A stretch of 64,000 bases of DNA from Streptacidiphilus sp041262525. GTDB lineage: Bacteria; Actinomycetota; Actinomycetes; Streptomycetales; Streptomycetaceae. The stretch is from the NCBI RefSeq assembly GCF_041262525.1, contig NZ_JBGCCK010000023.1, forward strand, positions 56,735 through 120,734. Direction: 5' to 3'. The notes beneath the pieces were generated by a model. It had not been told where the DNA came from. It made no database searches and saw nothing but the letters and a program-made list of their open reading frames with translations. The stretch's first letter is position 1; the number at the start of each line of letters is the position of its first letter. Positions 8,454-16,555 of the stretch are shown piece after piece. The position numbers and the translations under genes were made by a program.

Positions 8454-8471
8454 ACTGTTTCGTGATTCAGT
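8454..8471. promoter_or_regulatory. TetR operator O2
   Basis: The site reads ACTGTTTCGTGATTCAGT. It shares the ACTG...TCAGT arms and central CGTGA with O1 and lies upstream of the -35 of the same promoter, 55 bp (about five helical turns) from O1 start to start. Confidence 0.62.
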
Positions 8472-8513
8472 AATGCGCGGCTGGTGCGACCGCGCGAGAG
8501 GCCGACGCGAGGG

Positions 8514-9140
8514 TCAGCTGCGGCCGGGAGTCTCCTGCTTCGCGCCACGGCGCAGGCCGAGTTCGCGGACGACCGCCTCGTCGACCCAGGCGTCCATCGC
8601 CCGTCGGCCCAGCACGCCGGGGTGGACCGTCATCCGCACGGCGAGGCCGTCCAGCAACGCGGTCAGCCGCTCGGCGGATGCCTTCGGGTCCGGGCAGTCG
8701 AACTCCCCCGCCGCGACGCCCTCGGCGATCACCTCGACGAGCGCACCGCGCCAGCGCCGGTCCAGGTCGCCGGCCACCTCGCGCAGGGTGGGCTCGCGCA
8801 GCGAGACCGCCCAGCCCTCGATCCACAGCCGCCAGCCCTTGGCCTGCCCGGTGGGCGAGTACCAGCGCACCGCAGCGCGCAGCCGCCGTTCGGCGCTCGT
8901 GGACCGCCCGAGCAGCTTGTGCAGGCGCGCCAGGTCCGCGTCGGCGGCGTAGGCGAAGGCGGCCGCGACCAGCTTCTCTTTGGTCTCGAAGTGGTAGAGC
9001 ACCAGCGCGCTGCTGACGCCGAGGGCGGCGGCGACGTCGGAGATGCGCAGGGCGGCGGCGCCGCGCAGCTCGATCTGCTCGACCGCCGCGCGCAGCAGCT
9101 CCTCGCGCCGCTCCTCCACACCCAACCTGACCCTGGCCAC
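8514..9140 (-). CDS. TetR family transcriptional regulator
   Basis: This 208-aa regulator has an N-terminal TetR helix-turn-helix (about residues 9-55: ELLRAAVEQIELRG, ISDVAAALGVSSALVLYHFE, TKEKLVAAAF). A helical ligand-binding domain follows, with WRLWIEGWAVSLREPTLREV and a C-terminal dimer helix. It lies between the leftward operon and the rightward APC permease, and copies of one 18-bp palindrome occur in front of both. It is therefore the likely repressor of both, relieved by an amino-acid or acyl-CoA metabolite. The third copy lies upstream of its own gene, so autoregulation is likely. The ligand cannot be read from the sequence. Confidence 0.9.
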   Translation of the reverse strand: MARVRLGVEERREELLRAAVEQIELRGAAALRISDVAAALGVSSALVLYHFETKEKLVAAAFAYAADADLARLHKLLGRSTSAERRLRAAVRWYSPTGQAKGWRLWIEGWAVSLREPTLREVAGDLDRRWRGALVEVIAEGVAAGEFDCPDPKASAERLTALLDGLAVRMTVHPGVLGRRAMDAWVDEAVVRELGLRRGAKQETPGRS

Positions 9141-9173
9141 GGCGTCAGCCTACACAGGCTCACGCCGCGACTC

Positions 9174-9203
9174 TTGACAGCCGCACAGGGCGAGGTCCAG
9201 TCT
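9174..9203 (+). promoter_or_regulatory. promoter of APC permease gene
   Basis: TTGACA (9174-9179) is followed after 18 bp by CAGTCT (9198-9203). The -35 is perfect and the -10 is weak. Operator O3 begins 8 bp further on, at the expected transcription start. Confidence 0.5.
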
Positions 9204-9210
9204 CGCCACT

Positions 9211-9228
9211 ACTGAATCGCCCTTCAGT
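9211..9228. promoter_or_regulatory. TetR operator O3
   Basis: ACTGAATCGCCCTTCAGT has six-base arms ACTGAA and TTCAGT and matches O1 and O2. It lies just downstream of the permease promoter and upstream of the tetR gene, so one bound repressor could control both. Confidence 0.65.
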
Positions 9229-9391
9229 TGATTGCCCCGGTTCCGCCGCCGGCCCGACCCATGCCGACGCGCGGTGACTGCCGATCGCCCCTGCCTCCGC
9301 GCTCCGTCCGCACCCGCCGCGCGCACCCCCGACCGGGGTCCGCCGCGCGGGCGCACCGCCGCGACCTGCGACGCCCAGAGGAGAGACGCCC

Positions 9392-10987
9392 GTGACCTCA
9401 GCACGGCCCCTACCGACCAACACTCCCACCCCCGAACCAGCCGAGTCGCCCGCGTCGCCCGAGTCGCCCGATCTCGGGGACGGCTGGGGTGAGCAACGCT
9501 CCCGCCTGCGCAAGGATCTGAGCAGGCGCGACGTCTTCTTCTTCCTCGTCTGCACCGTCGTCGGACTGGACACGGTCGGCTCTGTCGCCGCGCAGGGGCC
9601 CCAGGGGCTGACCTGGATGGTCGTCCTCGCGGTGGCCTTCTTCCTGCCCTACGGACTGCTGGTGGCCGAACTCGGCTCCGCCTTCCCGGTCCAGGGCGGC
9701 CCCTACGTCTGGACCAGGCTCGCCTTCGGGCGCTTCGTGGCCGGGGTCAACCAGGTCCTGTACTGGATCTCCAACCCGGTCTGGATCGGCGGCAGCCTCT
9801 GCATCATCGCGCTGACGACCTGGGAGCAGTTCTTCACCCCGCTGCCGGGAGCCTGGCGCTACGTCGCCGGGCTGGTCTTCATCTGGTCGGGCGTGCTGTC
9901 GGTGCTGCTCTCGGTCAGGGTCGGCAAGTGGGTGCCGATCGCCGGAGCGGCGGCCCGGATCGTGCTGCTGGGCTTCTTCCTGGTCTCGGTCGTGCTCTAC
10001 GCGGCCCAGCACGGCGTCCACGCGATCTCCGCCGGCGATCTGACGCCGAGCTACGTGGGTTTCGTCGGACTCGTCCCCGTGTTGATCTTCAACTACGTGG
10101 GGTTCGAACTCCCCAGTGCGGCGGCGGAGGAGATGCGCGACCCGCGCCGTGACATCCCGCTCTCCATCCTGCGGTCGGGCTTCGCCTCGTTCCTGCTCTA
10201 CGGCGGGCCGGTGATCGGCATTCTGCTGGTCCTTCCGGCCAAGCAGATCGGCAGCCTCAGCGGCTTCATCGACGCCTGCAAGGCGGTGTTCACCGTTTAC
10301 GGCGGGCATGTGGCCGCGGACGGCACGGTCACTCTCACCGGCGCGGGCAGCGTGCTTGGCTCGGTGGCGGCGATCGGACTGATCGTGGGCCTGCTGACCA
10401 GCGGCATCAGCTGGGCGATGGGCGGCGACCGCGGTCAGGCCGTCGCCTGCGCGGACGGCGCGGGTCCCGCCTGGATGGGGCAGATCAGCGAACGTTTCGG
10501 CACGCCGGTGCGGGTCAACGTCGTCTCCGGTGTGCTGGCCTCTGTGCTGATGGTCGCCGCGTTCAACCTGACCCACGGGAACGGCGAGAAGTACTTCGCC
10601 GCGGGGCTCGGGCTGGCCATCTCGACGACCTTCGTCTCTTACGTCATCACCTTTCCCGCGCTGCTGGTGCTGCGCCGCAAGTTCCCCGACGCTCCGCGTC
10701 CTTACCGCGTCCCCGGGGGACGCGTCGGTGTCTGGCTGGTCACCGTGCTGACAACTGGGCTGGTCGCCTTCACCGTGGTGGTGCTGATCTGGCCCGGCTT
10801 CGGCGTCGGCTGGTTCGGGACGAGCGGGAACCCGGCCGATTCGCTCCCGCAGGCCTGGGCCGGGCAGCGGATGGCGTACACGCTCAGTCAGCTCGTGCCG
10901 CTCATCGCCTTCGTGGGGCTCGGCGCGCTCTCTTACGCGCTGGGCGCGGCGCAGCGCGGCAGGTCGGCGGCTGAGAACGGCCGCTGA
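9392..10987 (+). CDS. APC family amino-acid permease
   Basis: This 531-aa integral membrane protein starts at GTG 9392 after AGGAGAG. A hydrophilic Pro/Ser-rich N-terminus of about 45 residues precedes roughly 12 hydrophobic segments. TM1 contains FFFLVCTVVGLDTVGSVAAQG and TM2 GLLVAELGSAFPVQGGPYVW, the amino-acid/polyamine/organocation pattern of an unwound glycine-rich TM1 and an E-L-x-x-x-x-P motif. NYVGFELPSAAAEEMRDPRRDIP matches the conserved TM6-loop region. It probably imports the amino acid degraded by the leftward operon, since both share a TetR operator. The C-terminal region (VPGGRVGVWLVT) is typical of actinobacterial members. A terminator follows. Confidence 0.88.
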   Translation: MTSARPLPTNTPTPEPAESPASPESPDLGDGWGEQRSRLRKDLSRRDVFFFLVCTVVGLDTVGSVAAQGPQGLTWMVVLAVAFFLPYGLLVAELGSAFPVQGGPYVWTRLAFGRFVAGVNQVLYWISNPVWIGGSLCIIALTTWEQFFTPLPGAWRYVAGLVFIWSGVLSVLLSVRVGKWVPIAGAAARIVLLGFFLVSVVLYAAQHGVHAISAGDLTPSYVGFVGLVPVLIFNYVGFELPSAAAEEMRDPRRDIPLSILRSGFASFLLYGGPVIGILLVLPAKQIGSLSGFIDACKAVFTVYGGHVAADGTVTLTGAGSVLGSVAAIGLIVGLLTSGISWAMGGDRGQAVACADGAGPAWMGQISERFGTPVRVNVVSGVLASVLMVAAFNLTHGNGEKYFAAGLGLAISTTFVSYVITFPALLVLRRKFPDAPRPYRVPGGRVGVWLVTVLTTGLVAFTVVVLIWPGFGVGWFGTSGNPADSLPQAWAGQRMAYTLSQLVPLIAFVGLGALSYALGAAQRGRSAAENGR

Positions 10988-11009
10988 GCCGGCAGCCGCC
11001 GACGGCGGT

Positions 11010-11042
11010 GGCAGCCCGTCCGGGATTCCCGGGCGGGCTGCC
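11010..11042 (+). terminator. hairpin terminator after APC permease
   Basis: GGCAGCCCGTCCGGG and CCCGGGCGGGCTGCC form a 15-bp stem (one G-U pair) with an ATT loop, 22 bp after the permease stop. There is no long T tract, as is usual in high-GC actinomycetes. Confidence 0.7.
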
Positions 11043-11070
11043 GCGTGTGTGGACGGGCGTGGCCGCGCAA

Positions 11071-11105
11071 ATTCGGTTGCTGCCCCCGCAGGTGCCTGCT
11101 GGACT
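11071..11105 (+). promoter_or_regulatory. possible WhiB7-type promoter of the GTPase gene
   Basis: An A/T-rich patch (GCAAATTCGG, 11067-11076) lies directly upstream of TTGCTG (11077-11082), with a weak -10 candidate TGGACT (11100-11105) after 17 bp. An AT patch touching the -35 is the feature WhiB7 recognises in actinobacteria, and WhiB7 is known to control ribosome-protection genes. The match is by eye and the -10 is poor. Confidence 0.35.
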
Positions 11106-11141
11106 TTCCCCGAGGTACTTCCTACCGAGGAGCAACTGGTC

Positions 11142-11252
11142 ATGCGTCCTGCCTTCATGTCCCCCCAGAAGACCGTTTTCCCCTCTTCGAAGGACATGAC
11201 TGCACGTGCGTACGCTCAACCTCGGGATCCTGGCGCACATCGACGCCGGTAA
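11142..11252 (+). CDS. upstream overlapping ORF (36 aa) of the ribosomal protection gene
   Basis: ATG 11142 is preceded by a strong GAGGAG Shine-Dalgarno sequence with 9-bp spacing. The ORF reads MRPAFMSPQKTVFPSSKDM and continues out of frame across the GTPase start codon (11206), ending 47 bp inside that gene. The stronger ribosome-binding site of the small ORF and the overlap suggest that its translation governs access to the GTPase start, as in leader-controlled tetracycline and macrolide resistance genes. It is unknown whether the peptide itself matters. Confidence 0.45.
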   Translation: MRPAFMSPQKTVFPSSKDMTARAYAQPRDPGAHRRR

Positions 11253-13239
11253 GACCAGCCTGACCGAACGGCTCCTGCACACCGCCGGTGTCATCGACGC
11301 CCTCGGCAGCGTCGACGACGGGAGCACGCAGACCGACTCCACGGAGCTGGAGCGGCAACGCGGGATCACCATCAAGTCGGCGGTGGTCTCCTTCCGCATC
11401 GACGACCTGCTCGTCAACCTGATCGACACTCCCGGCCACCCGGACTTCATCGCCGAGGTGGAGCGGGTGCTGAACGTGCTCGACGGGGCCGTGCTGGTCG
11501 TGTCCGCCGTGAAGGGGGTGCAGGCGCAGACGCGCGTGCTGATGCGCACCTTGCGGCGGCTTGGCATCCCGACGGTGGTGTTCGTCAACAAGATCGACCG
11601 GCGCGGAGCACGCGAGGGATCGCTCCTGCGTGAGCTCGACGCCAAGCTGTCTGCGCCGATGGTGGCGATGGGACGGGCGGGCGGAGCCGGCAGCCCCGAG
11701 GCGGACTTCGAGCCGTTCACGGAAGGCGACGTCGGCTTCACCGCCGGGCTGGCAGAGCTGCTGACCCGTCAGGACGAGACGCTGCTCGCGGCCTTCGTCG
11801 CCGACGAGGCCGCGCTGAGCCCTGCGCGCCTGCGGGCGGCCCTGGTCGAGCAGGCCGGGCGGGCGCTCGTTCATCCCGTCTACTTCGGTTCCGCGGTCAC
11901 CGGTGCGGGCGTCGGATCGCTGGCCGCCGGGCTGCGCGCCTTCCTGCCCTCTGGCGCGGCAGGCGAGGGCAAGGCCGACACCGAGGACGAGCCGGCAAGC
12001 GGCACGGTGTTCAAGGTCGAGCGTGGCCCCGCCGGTGAGAAGATCGCCTACGTCCGCCTGTTCGGGGGCACGGTCCGGGCGCGCGACCGGGTTCGGTTCG
12101 GACCGCCAAGAGGCGGGCGGGGAGACGAAGCGAAGGTCACCGCGATCGGCGTCTTCGAGCACGGCACCGGGCTCCGGAACGTCCCGCTGACCGCCGGACG
12201 CATCGGCAAGCTGTGGGGGCTCGGCGGCGTCAGGGTCGGAGACACGCTCGGAGTACCGGACTCCCGCCGCTCCGGCAGCGGACACTTCGCGCCGCCCACC
12301 CTGGAGACCGTGGTCCGGCCCTCCCGCCCCGCCGACGGCCCGGCCCTGCATGCCGCCCTCACCCAACTCGCGGAGCAGGACCCGCTGATCGACCTGCGCC
12401 AGGACCGCGTACGGAACGAACTGCGCCTGTCCCTGTACGGCGAAGTGCAAAAGGAAGTCATCGCCGCCACGCTCGCCGGGGACTACGGGGTGGAGGCGGA
12501 CTTCCGCGAGTCGACGACGCTGTGCGTGGAACGCCTCGCGCATTCCGGCGCGGCCGTCGAGATCATGCACCAGGAGCCGAACCCCTTCCTCGCCACGATC
12601 GGGCTGCGCGTCGATCCGGCCCCGCCGGGGAGCGGTAGCCGGTTCCGGCTGGAGGTGGAGCTCGGGTCGATGCCGTACGCGTTCTTCAAAGCGGTCGAGG
12701 AGACCGTCCACGAGACGCTGGAGCAAGGGCTCCACGGATGGCAGGTGCTCGACTGCGCGGTCACCATGACCCACAGCGGGTACGCACCGCGCCAGAGTCA
12801 CGCCCACGCGGTCTTCGACAAGAACATGTCCAGCACCGCGCGGGACTTCCGCCACCTCACGCCGCTGGTGCTGATGGAGGCGCTGCGGCGGGCCGGGACG
12901 CGCGTGCTCGAGCCGCTGCATCGGTTCCGCCTTGAGCTTCCCGCCGCCATGGTCGGTGCGGTGGTTCCCGAGCTGTCCCGGCTCGGTGCTGTGACCGGCG
13001 GATCCACCGTCGACGGGGCATCGGCCGTGGTCGAGGGCAGCATTCCGGCCGCCGCCGTGCACGGGCTGGAACAGCGGCTGCCCGCGCTCACCAGCGGCGA
13101 AGGCGCGCTGGAGTGTGCCTTCGGCAGCTACCGGCCGGTTCGCGGGCCCGTCCCGGAGCGCGAACGCAGCGACCAGAACCCGCTGGACCGCAAGGGCTAC
13201 CTGCTGCGCGTCCTGCGCCGCACGGCCCTGTCGGGGTAG
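11206..13239 (+). CDS. TetM/OtrA-type ribosomal protection GTPase
   Basis: This 677-aa EF-G-like GTPase starts at GTG 11206 (VRTLNLGILAHIDAGKTSLTE). G motifs are AHIDAGKT, RGITI, DTPGHPDF and NKIDRRGA, with FGSAVTGAGV in the G5 region. Domain II starts near GTVFKVERGP, and the C-terminal domains include PYAFFKAVEETVHETL and GWQVLDCAVTMTHSGY. The short length, the HPVYFGSA segment and the domain III-V sequence resemble streptomycete OtrA, which removes tetracyclines from the ribosome, rather than canonical EF-G (about 700 aa, different G5 and domain IV). It may confer low-level tetracycline resistance or relieve another ribosome stress. No tetracycline biosynthesis genes are present. AAGGA lies 11 bp before the start. 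Confidence 0.85.
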   Translation: MRTLNLGILAHIDAGKTSLTERLLHTAGVIDALGSVDDGSTQTDSTELERQRGITIKSAVVSFRIDDLLVNLIDTPGHPDFIAEVERVLNVLDGAVLVVSAVKGVQAQTRVLMRTLRRLGIPTVVFVNKIDRRGAREGSLLRELDAKLSAPMVAMGRAGGAGSPEADFEPFTEGDVGFTAGLAELLTRQDETLLAAFVADEAALSPARLRAALVEQAGRALVHPVYFGSAVTGAGVGSLAAGLRAFLPSGAAGEGKADTEDEPASGTVFKVERGPAGEKIAYVRLFGGTVRARDRVRFGPPRGGRGDEAKVTAIGVFEHGTGLRNVPLTAGRIGKLWGLGGVRVGDTLGVPDSRRSGSGHFAPPTLETVVRPSRPADGPALHAALTQLAEQDPLIDLRQDRVRNELRLSLYGEVQKEVIAATLAGDYGVEADFRESTTLCVERLAHSGAAVEIMHQEPNPFLATIGLRVDPAPPGSGSRFRLEVELGSMPYAFFKAVEETVHETLEQGLHGWQVLDCAVTMTHSGYAPRQSHAHAVFDKNMSSTARDFRHLTPLVLMEALRRAGTRVLEPLHRFRLELPAAMVGAVVPELSRLGAVTGGSTVDGASAVVEGSIPAAAVHGLEQRLPALTSGEGALECAFGSYRPVRGPVPERERSDQNPLDRKGYLLRVLRRTALSG

Positions 13240-13282
13240 GCGGGCGGCGGGGCCAGGAGGAGCCGCCGATATTGTCGCGCCC

Positions 13283-13678
13283 ATGAACGACGACATGCAG
13301 GACACCGTGTACGTAGACAGCGTCTACGTGGGACATGCCGGCAAGGACGCGGCCCTGGACCGGGGCTGGCTGCTCGGGCACTTCAAGGACGCGTCGGACC
13401 CGCGGCACAGCACCGATGTCGAGATCAAGTGGGGTGTCCACCCGCCCGGCGACGAGCGGGCGGAGTGGGTCACCGGCGAGAAGCGAACGGCCCTGCTGGT
13501 GCTGATCAGCGGACGCTTCCGGGTTGAGCTCCCCGGGCGGAGCGTGCTGCTGACTGAGCAGGGTGACTACGTGGTGTGGGGGCAGGGGGTCGACCACTCC
13601 TGGTACGCCGAGGAGGAGTCGGTCGTCCTGACGGTCCGCTGGCCGTCGGTGGCGGGATACAAGGTCCCCGACGAGTAA
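13283..13678 (+). CDS. small cupin-fold protein
   Basis: This 131-aa protein starts at ATG 13283. The C-terminal half alternates short beta strands and turns in cupin fashion: TALLVLISGRFRVELPG, LTEQGDYVVWGQGVDHSWYAEEESVVLTVRWPS. The GVDHSW and GDYVVW elements correspond to the second cupin motif, but a full HxH metal motif is not evident. The N-terminus includes DRGWLLGHFKD and HSTDVEIKWGVHPPGDERAEW. No signal or membrane segment is seen. Similar proteins are sometimes mislabelled as signal peptidase I; the catalytic Ser-Lys dyad is absent here. It lies 43 bp after the GTPase gene, so they may be cotranscribed. Function unknown. Confidence 0.72.
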   Translation: MNDDMQDTVYVDSVYVGHAGKDAALDRGWLLGHFKDASDPRHSTDVEIKWGVHPPGDERAEWVTGEKRTALLVLISGRFRVELPGRSVLLTEQGDYVVWGQGVDHSWYAEEESVVLTVRWPSVAGYKVPDE

Positions 13679-13709
13679 GGCGCCGTGTGAGCGGGGGTGC
13701 AGCAGCCCC

Positions 13710-14933
13710 TCAAAGGCGCATCACGACCAGGGCCGTGTCGTCGGTGGCGCCGCCGGTCTGCAGCAGGTCCAGCAGGACGGCGTCGGCCAGGGCCTCGGGA
13801 CCGGCCCGGTGGTGGCGGGTGAGGGAGGCGGCGAGGCGGCCGAGGCCGACGTCGATGTCCTCACGGCGGCGCTCGACCAGGCCGTCCGTGTAGAGGACCA
13901 AGGCAGCGCCCGGATCGAACGACGCCGTGGCCTCGGGGCGCGGGGCGTGGTCGGGGCGGGCGCCGAGCGGTGGGTCGGTGGCCTGGTCGAGGAAGGTCAC
14001 GGTGCCGTCGGGGTGCAACAGCGCCGGCGGCAGGTGCCCAGCGCTGCTGTAGCGGATGGTCCGGGCCGCCCAGTCGACGTAGGTCTGCACCGCGGTGGTG
14101 TTCTCGGCGCCCGGGACGAACCGGGCGTACAGGCCGAGGACCTCAAGAGCCTGGCCCGGACCCCTGGCGACGCGGGAGGCGGCGCTGAGAGCGCTGCGCA
14201 GTTGCCCCATCACGCAGGCGGCGGCCAGCCCGTGGCCCACGACGTCGCCGACGGCCACCCCGACCCGGTCCCCCGGAAGGTCGACGAGGTCGTACCAGTC
14301 ACCGCAGACGTTCAGTGCGCCGGTAGCGGGGCGGTAGCGCACCGCGGCCCGACCGCCCACCGAGCTGGGCGCGGGCAGCATGGCCTCCTGAAGGGCCATC
14401 GCGACCTCACGCCCGCGGGAGTTGGCCTCGCGCAGCCGCTCGTTGACCTCCTGGAGTTCGCGGGCCCTGCTGTACAGCTCCGCCTCCAGCGCCCTGTCCT
14501 GCGGCCCCGAGGCTCCGCCCCGGGCGCGGATGAGCTCGGTGACCTCCTCGACCCGGTGCACCAGTAGGACCACCGTGCCGTCGGGGCCGAGGATCGGTGC
14601 GTTGACCGGGCTCCAGTACCGCTCCTCCCACTCCCCCGGCCGCTCGGCCGACTCGACGTCGTAGCGCTGCAGGGCCATGGTGTCCCGCTCGCCGCTGTGC
14701 AGGACCCGCTGGAGGGAGGCCTCCAGATTCCGCGCGCCGCTGGCGCCCGGGTCCTGCGGGTTGTCGGGGAAGACGTCGAACAGGTAGCGGCCGACCAGCT
14801 GCTCGCGCGTCCGGCCCGCCATCCGCAGGAACTCCTCGTTCGCGTCCGCGTACGCCAGCTCCGGGGTCAGCAGCGCCACCATTCCCGGCAACGCCTGGAA
14901 CACCCCCGCGTAGTCGATCACCGGTCCGGTCAT
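13710..14933 (-). CDS. PAS domain PP2C-type (SpoIIE) serine phosphatase
   Basis: This 407-aa protein has an N-terminal PAS domain (about residues 8-130: FQALPGMVALLTPELAYADANEEFLRMAGRTREQLVGRYLFDVFPDN), a short coiled linker (RALEAELYSRARELQEVNERL) and a SpoIIE-type PP2C phosphatase domain. Metal-binding motifs are visible in GDWYDLVDLPGDRVGVAVGDVVGHGLAAA, SSAGHLPPALL, LYTDGLVERRREDIDVGL and a final ATDDTALVVMRL. Such proteins dephosphorylate anti-anti-sigma factors in partner-switching stress responses. The VGDVVGHG Asp residues needed for Mn2+ are present, so it should be active. No RsbW-type kinase domain is fused. Confidence 0.9.
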   Translation of the reverse strand: MTGPVIDYAGVFQALPGMVALLTPELAYADANEEFLRMAGRTREQLVGRYLFDVFPDNPQDPGASGARNLEASLQRVLHSGERDTMALQRYDVESAERPGEWEERYWSPVNAPILGPDGTVVLLVHRVEEVTELIRARGGASGPQDRALEAELYSRARELQEVNERLREANSRGREVAMALQEAMLPAPSSVGGRAAVRYRPATGALNVCGDWYDLVDLPGDRVGVAVGDVVGHGLAAACVMGQLRSALSAASRVARGPGQALEVLGLYARFVPGAENTTAVQTYVDWAARTIRYSSAGHLPPALLHPDGTVTFLDQATDPPLGARPDHAPRPEATASFDPGAALVLYTDGLVERRREDIDVGLGRLAASLTRHHRAGPEALADAVLLDLLQTGGATDDTALVVMRL

Positions 14934-14990
14934 GGTCCGCCGCCTCAGCGTCTGCCGCCGCCCCGTGATCTCAACGATAGGAGCAGCTCC

Positions 14991-15650
14991 TCAGAGCTGC
15001 GCGAGCAGTCGGTCCAGGGGCCGGGGGACGCGGGCCGGATCCAGGCCCTCGACGAGGGAGCGGGCGTAGTGGATCTTCCTGCCGCTGAGGGTGCCCATGA
15101 AGCGCCGCAGCTGCTGTTCGGTGGTTCGCTCGCGCTGCGCGGGCTGCTTCTGGAAGGTGCGGAACGCCCGGAGGTCGCCCTCCGCGTCGACCACCCGCTC
15201 CACGCCGTCGGTGCCGAGGCAGCGGATGAGCTCCTCCTCGAGATCGGCGTCGCAGACGAAGAAGCCGAGTGACTCCATGCTGGTGCGGGTGAGCTCGGAG
15301 CCGAGGCCGGAGCGTTCCAGGCTGCGCAGGAAGAAGCCCTCCTCCCCCGCGTCGCAGAGACCGGTCACCCGCAGCCCGAGACCTCCCGGCCCGAGCAGGT
15401 CCAGGAACCGCCGGACGCTCGTCGCACCGCCCAGCGGCACGACGGCGACGCGTTCCCCGTCCAGATCCCGGCCGCGACGCAGGGCCAGGGCCTCGACGGC
15501 CGCCTGATCGCTCGCCCCTTCGACCAGCACGACGGCACGGAAACCGACCTCCGCGGCGAGGCCGCGCGCGAGAGCGGCAGCCGCGTGGGCGTCCGCCCCG
15601 CCGGCCGCCCACGCCACGACCGCCTGCCGGAACTGTCCCGTCGCACCCAT
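14991..15650 (-). CDS. stand-alone OLD-type TOPRIM domain protein
   Basis: This 219-aa protein carries a TOPRIM core: VVLVEGASDQAAVEAL with the catalytic Glu at about 44, GLCDAGEEGFF (D100) and VCDADLEEELIR (D134 and D136). This arrangement matches the C-terminal nuclease half of OLD-family ATP-dependent endonucleases, but the ABC-type ATPase half is missing and the ORF has no room for it. Such lone TOPRIM proteins occur in streptomycetes. It could be a metal-dependent nuclease or nucleotidyl-transfer enzyme. The C-terminal LRRFMGTLSGRKIHYARSLVEGL is typical of the OLD C-terminus. It lies about 57 bp downstream (leftward) of the PP2C promoter region and is probably monocistronic. Confidence 0.82.
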   Translation of the reverse strand: MGATGQFRQAVVAWAAGGADAHAAAALARGLAAEVGFRAVVLVEGASDQAAVEALALRRGRDLDGERVAVVPLGGATSVRRFLDLLGPGGLGLRVTGLCDAGEEGFFLRSLERSGLGSELTRTSMESLGFFVCDADLEEELIRCLGTDGVERVVDAEGDLRAFRTFQKQPAQRERTTEQQLRRFMGTLSGRKIHYARSLVEGLDPARVPRPLDRLLAQL

Positions 15651-15718
15651 GCGTCACAGCTTCGCAGGCGACGCGGCGGAGCGAGAAGCGAATATCGATC
15701 TGGGGAGCGGCTGCGACG

Positions 15719-16555
15719 TCAGGCCCGCTTGACGGCGACGCCTCCGTACATGGCGATGTCCTCGTCGCGCACCTGGGGGCTGTTCTGGTCGGGTCGCCAG
15801 TGGTGGACCAGGGTCACCCCGGGGTCGAGGAGGTCGTAGCCGTCGAAGAAGGCCAGGGTTTCGGCCTTGTCCCTGATCTGCAGCGGGATGCCGCGAGCGT
15901 TGTACTCGCGGCCGACCCCGCCGACCGCCTCCGGGTTGGTGTCGCCGGTGAACACGGTGAGCGCCAGGAAGCTGCCCGGTGCGAGCTGATCCATCAGGCG
16001 TCGGACGATGCCCTGCGGATCGTCCTCGTCGAGGACGAAGTGCACGATCGCGATCAGGGACAGCGCCACCGGCTCGGTCAGGTCCAGCACCGCCTGAAGC
16101 TTCGGATCCTGCATGATCGAGTCGACGTCACGCAGGTCGGCGTCGATGTAGCAGGTCCTGCCTTCGGGACTGCTCGACATCAGGGCCCGCGCGTGCGTCA
16201 GCACGATCGGGTCGTTGTCGACATAGGCGATGCGCGCCTCGGGGGTGATGCTCTGCGCGATCTCGTGCACGTTGGGCGAGGTGGGGATGCCGGTCCCGAT
16301 GTCGAGGAACTGCCGGACCCCGTACTCCTCCGCGAGGCGGCGGACCACGCGCTGCATGAACGTGCGCGTGGTCCGCATCGAGATCGGAAGCGACGGCCAG
16401 GCGCTGACGGAGGCCCGGGCCGCCACTCGATCCGCCTCGAAGTTGGTCTTGCCACCGATGAGATAGTCGTAGACGCGGGCAGAGTGCGGGACGTCCATGC
16501 GCAGGTCGACGCTCGGACCCTCGTGCTCCTGCCGCTCCTGTCGTATCCCGTCCAT
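15719..16555 (-). CDS. SAM-dependent methyltransferase, DUF574 family
   Basis: The protein is about 278 aa from ATG 16555, with AGGA 8 bp upstream; in-frame alternatives are ATG 16564 and GTG 16570. After a charged N-terminus it has the family hallmark VDLRMDVPHSARVYDYLIGGKTNFEADR, then the SAM-binding FLDIGTGIPTSPNVHEIAQ, VAYVDNDP-like IAYVDNDPIVLTHARAL and YIDADLRD. The C-terminal PGVTLVHHWRPD and MYGGVAVKRA are also typical. This family is greatly expanded in streptomycetes and methyl acceptors are mostly unknown. A weak ACTGA-N9-TCAGT inverted repeat lies upstream at 16587-16605. Confidence 0.88.
   Translation of the reverse strand: MDGIRQERQEHEGPSVDLRMDVPHSARVYDYLIGGKTNFEADRVAARASVSAWPSLPISMRTTRTFMQRVVRRLAEEYGVRQFLDIGTGIPTSPNVHEIAQSITPEARIAYVDNDPIVLTHARALMSSSPEGRTCYIDADLRDVDSIMQDPKLQAVLDLTEPVALSLIAIVHFVLDEDDPQGIVRRLMDQLAPGSFLALTVFTGDTNPEAVGGVGREYNARGIPLQIRDKAETLAFFDGYDLLDPGVTLVHHWRPDQNSPQVRDEDIAMYGGVAVKRA

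Noticed and set aside
11155..13305. Long antisense reading frame opposite the otrA-like gene
   Set aside because: It is a GC-skew artefact of the real gene. It lacks a recognisable domain and its amino-acid composition is atypical (Arg, Gln, His and Gly rich).
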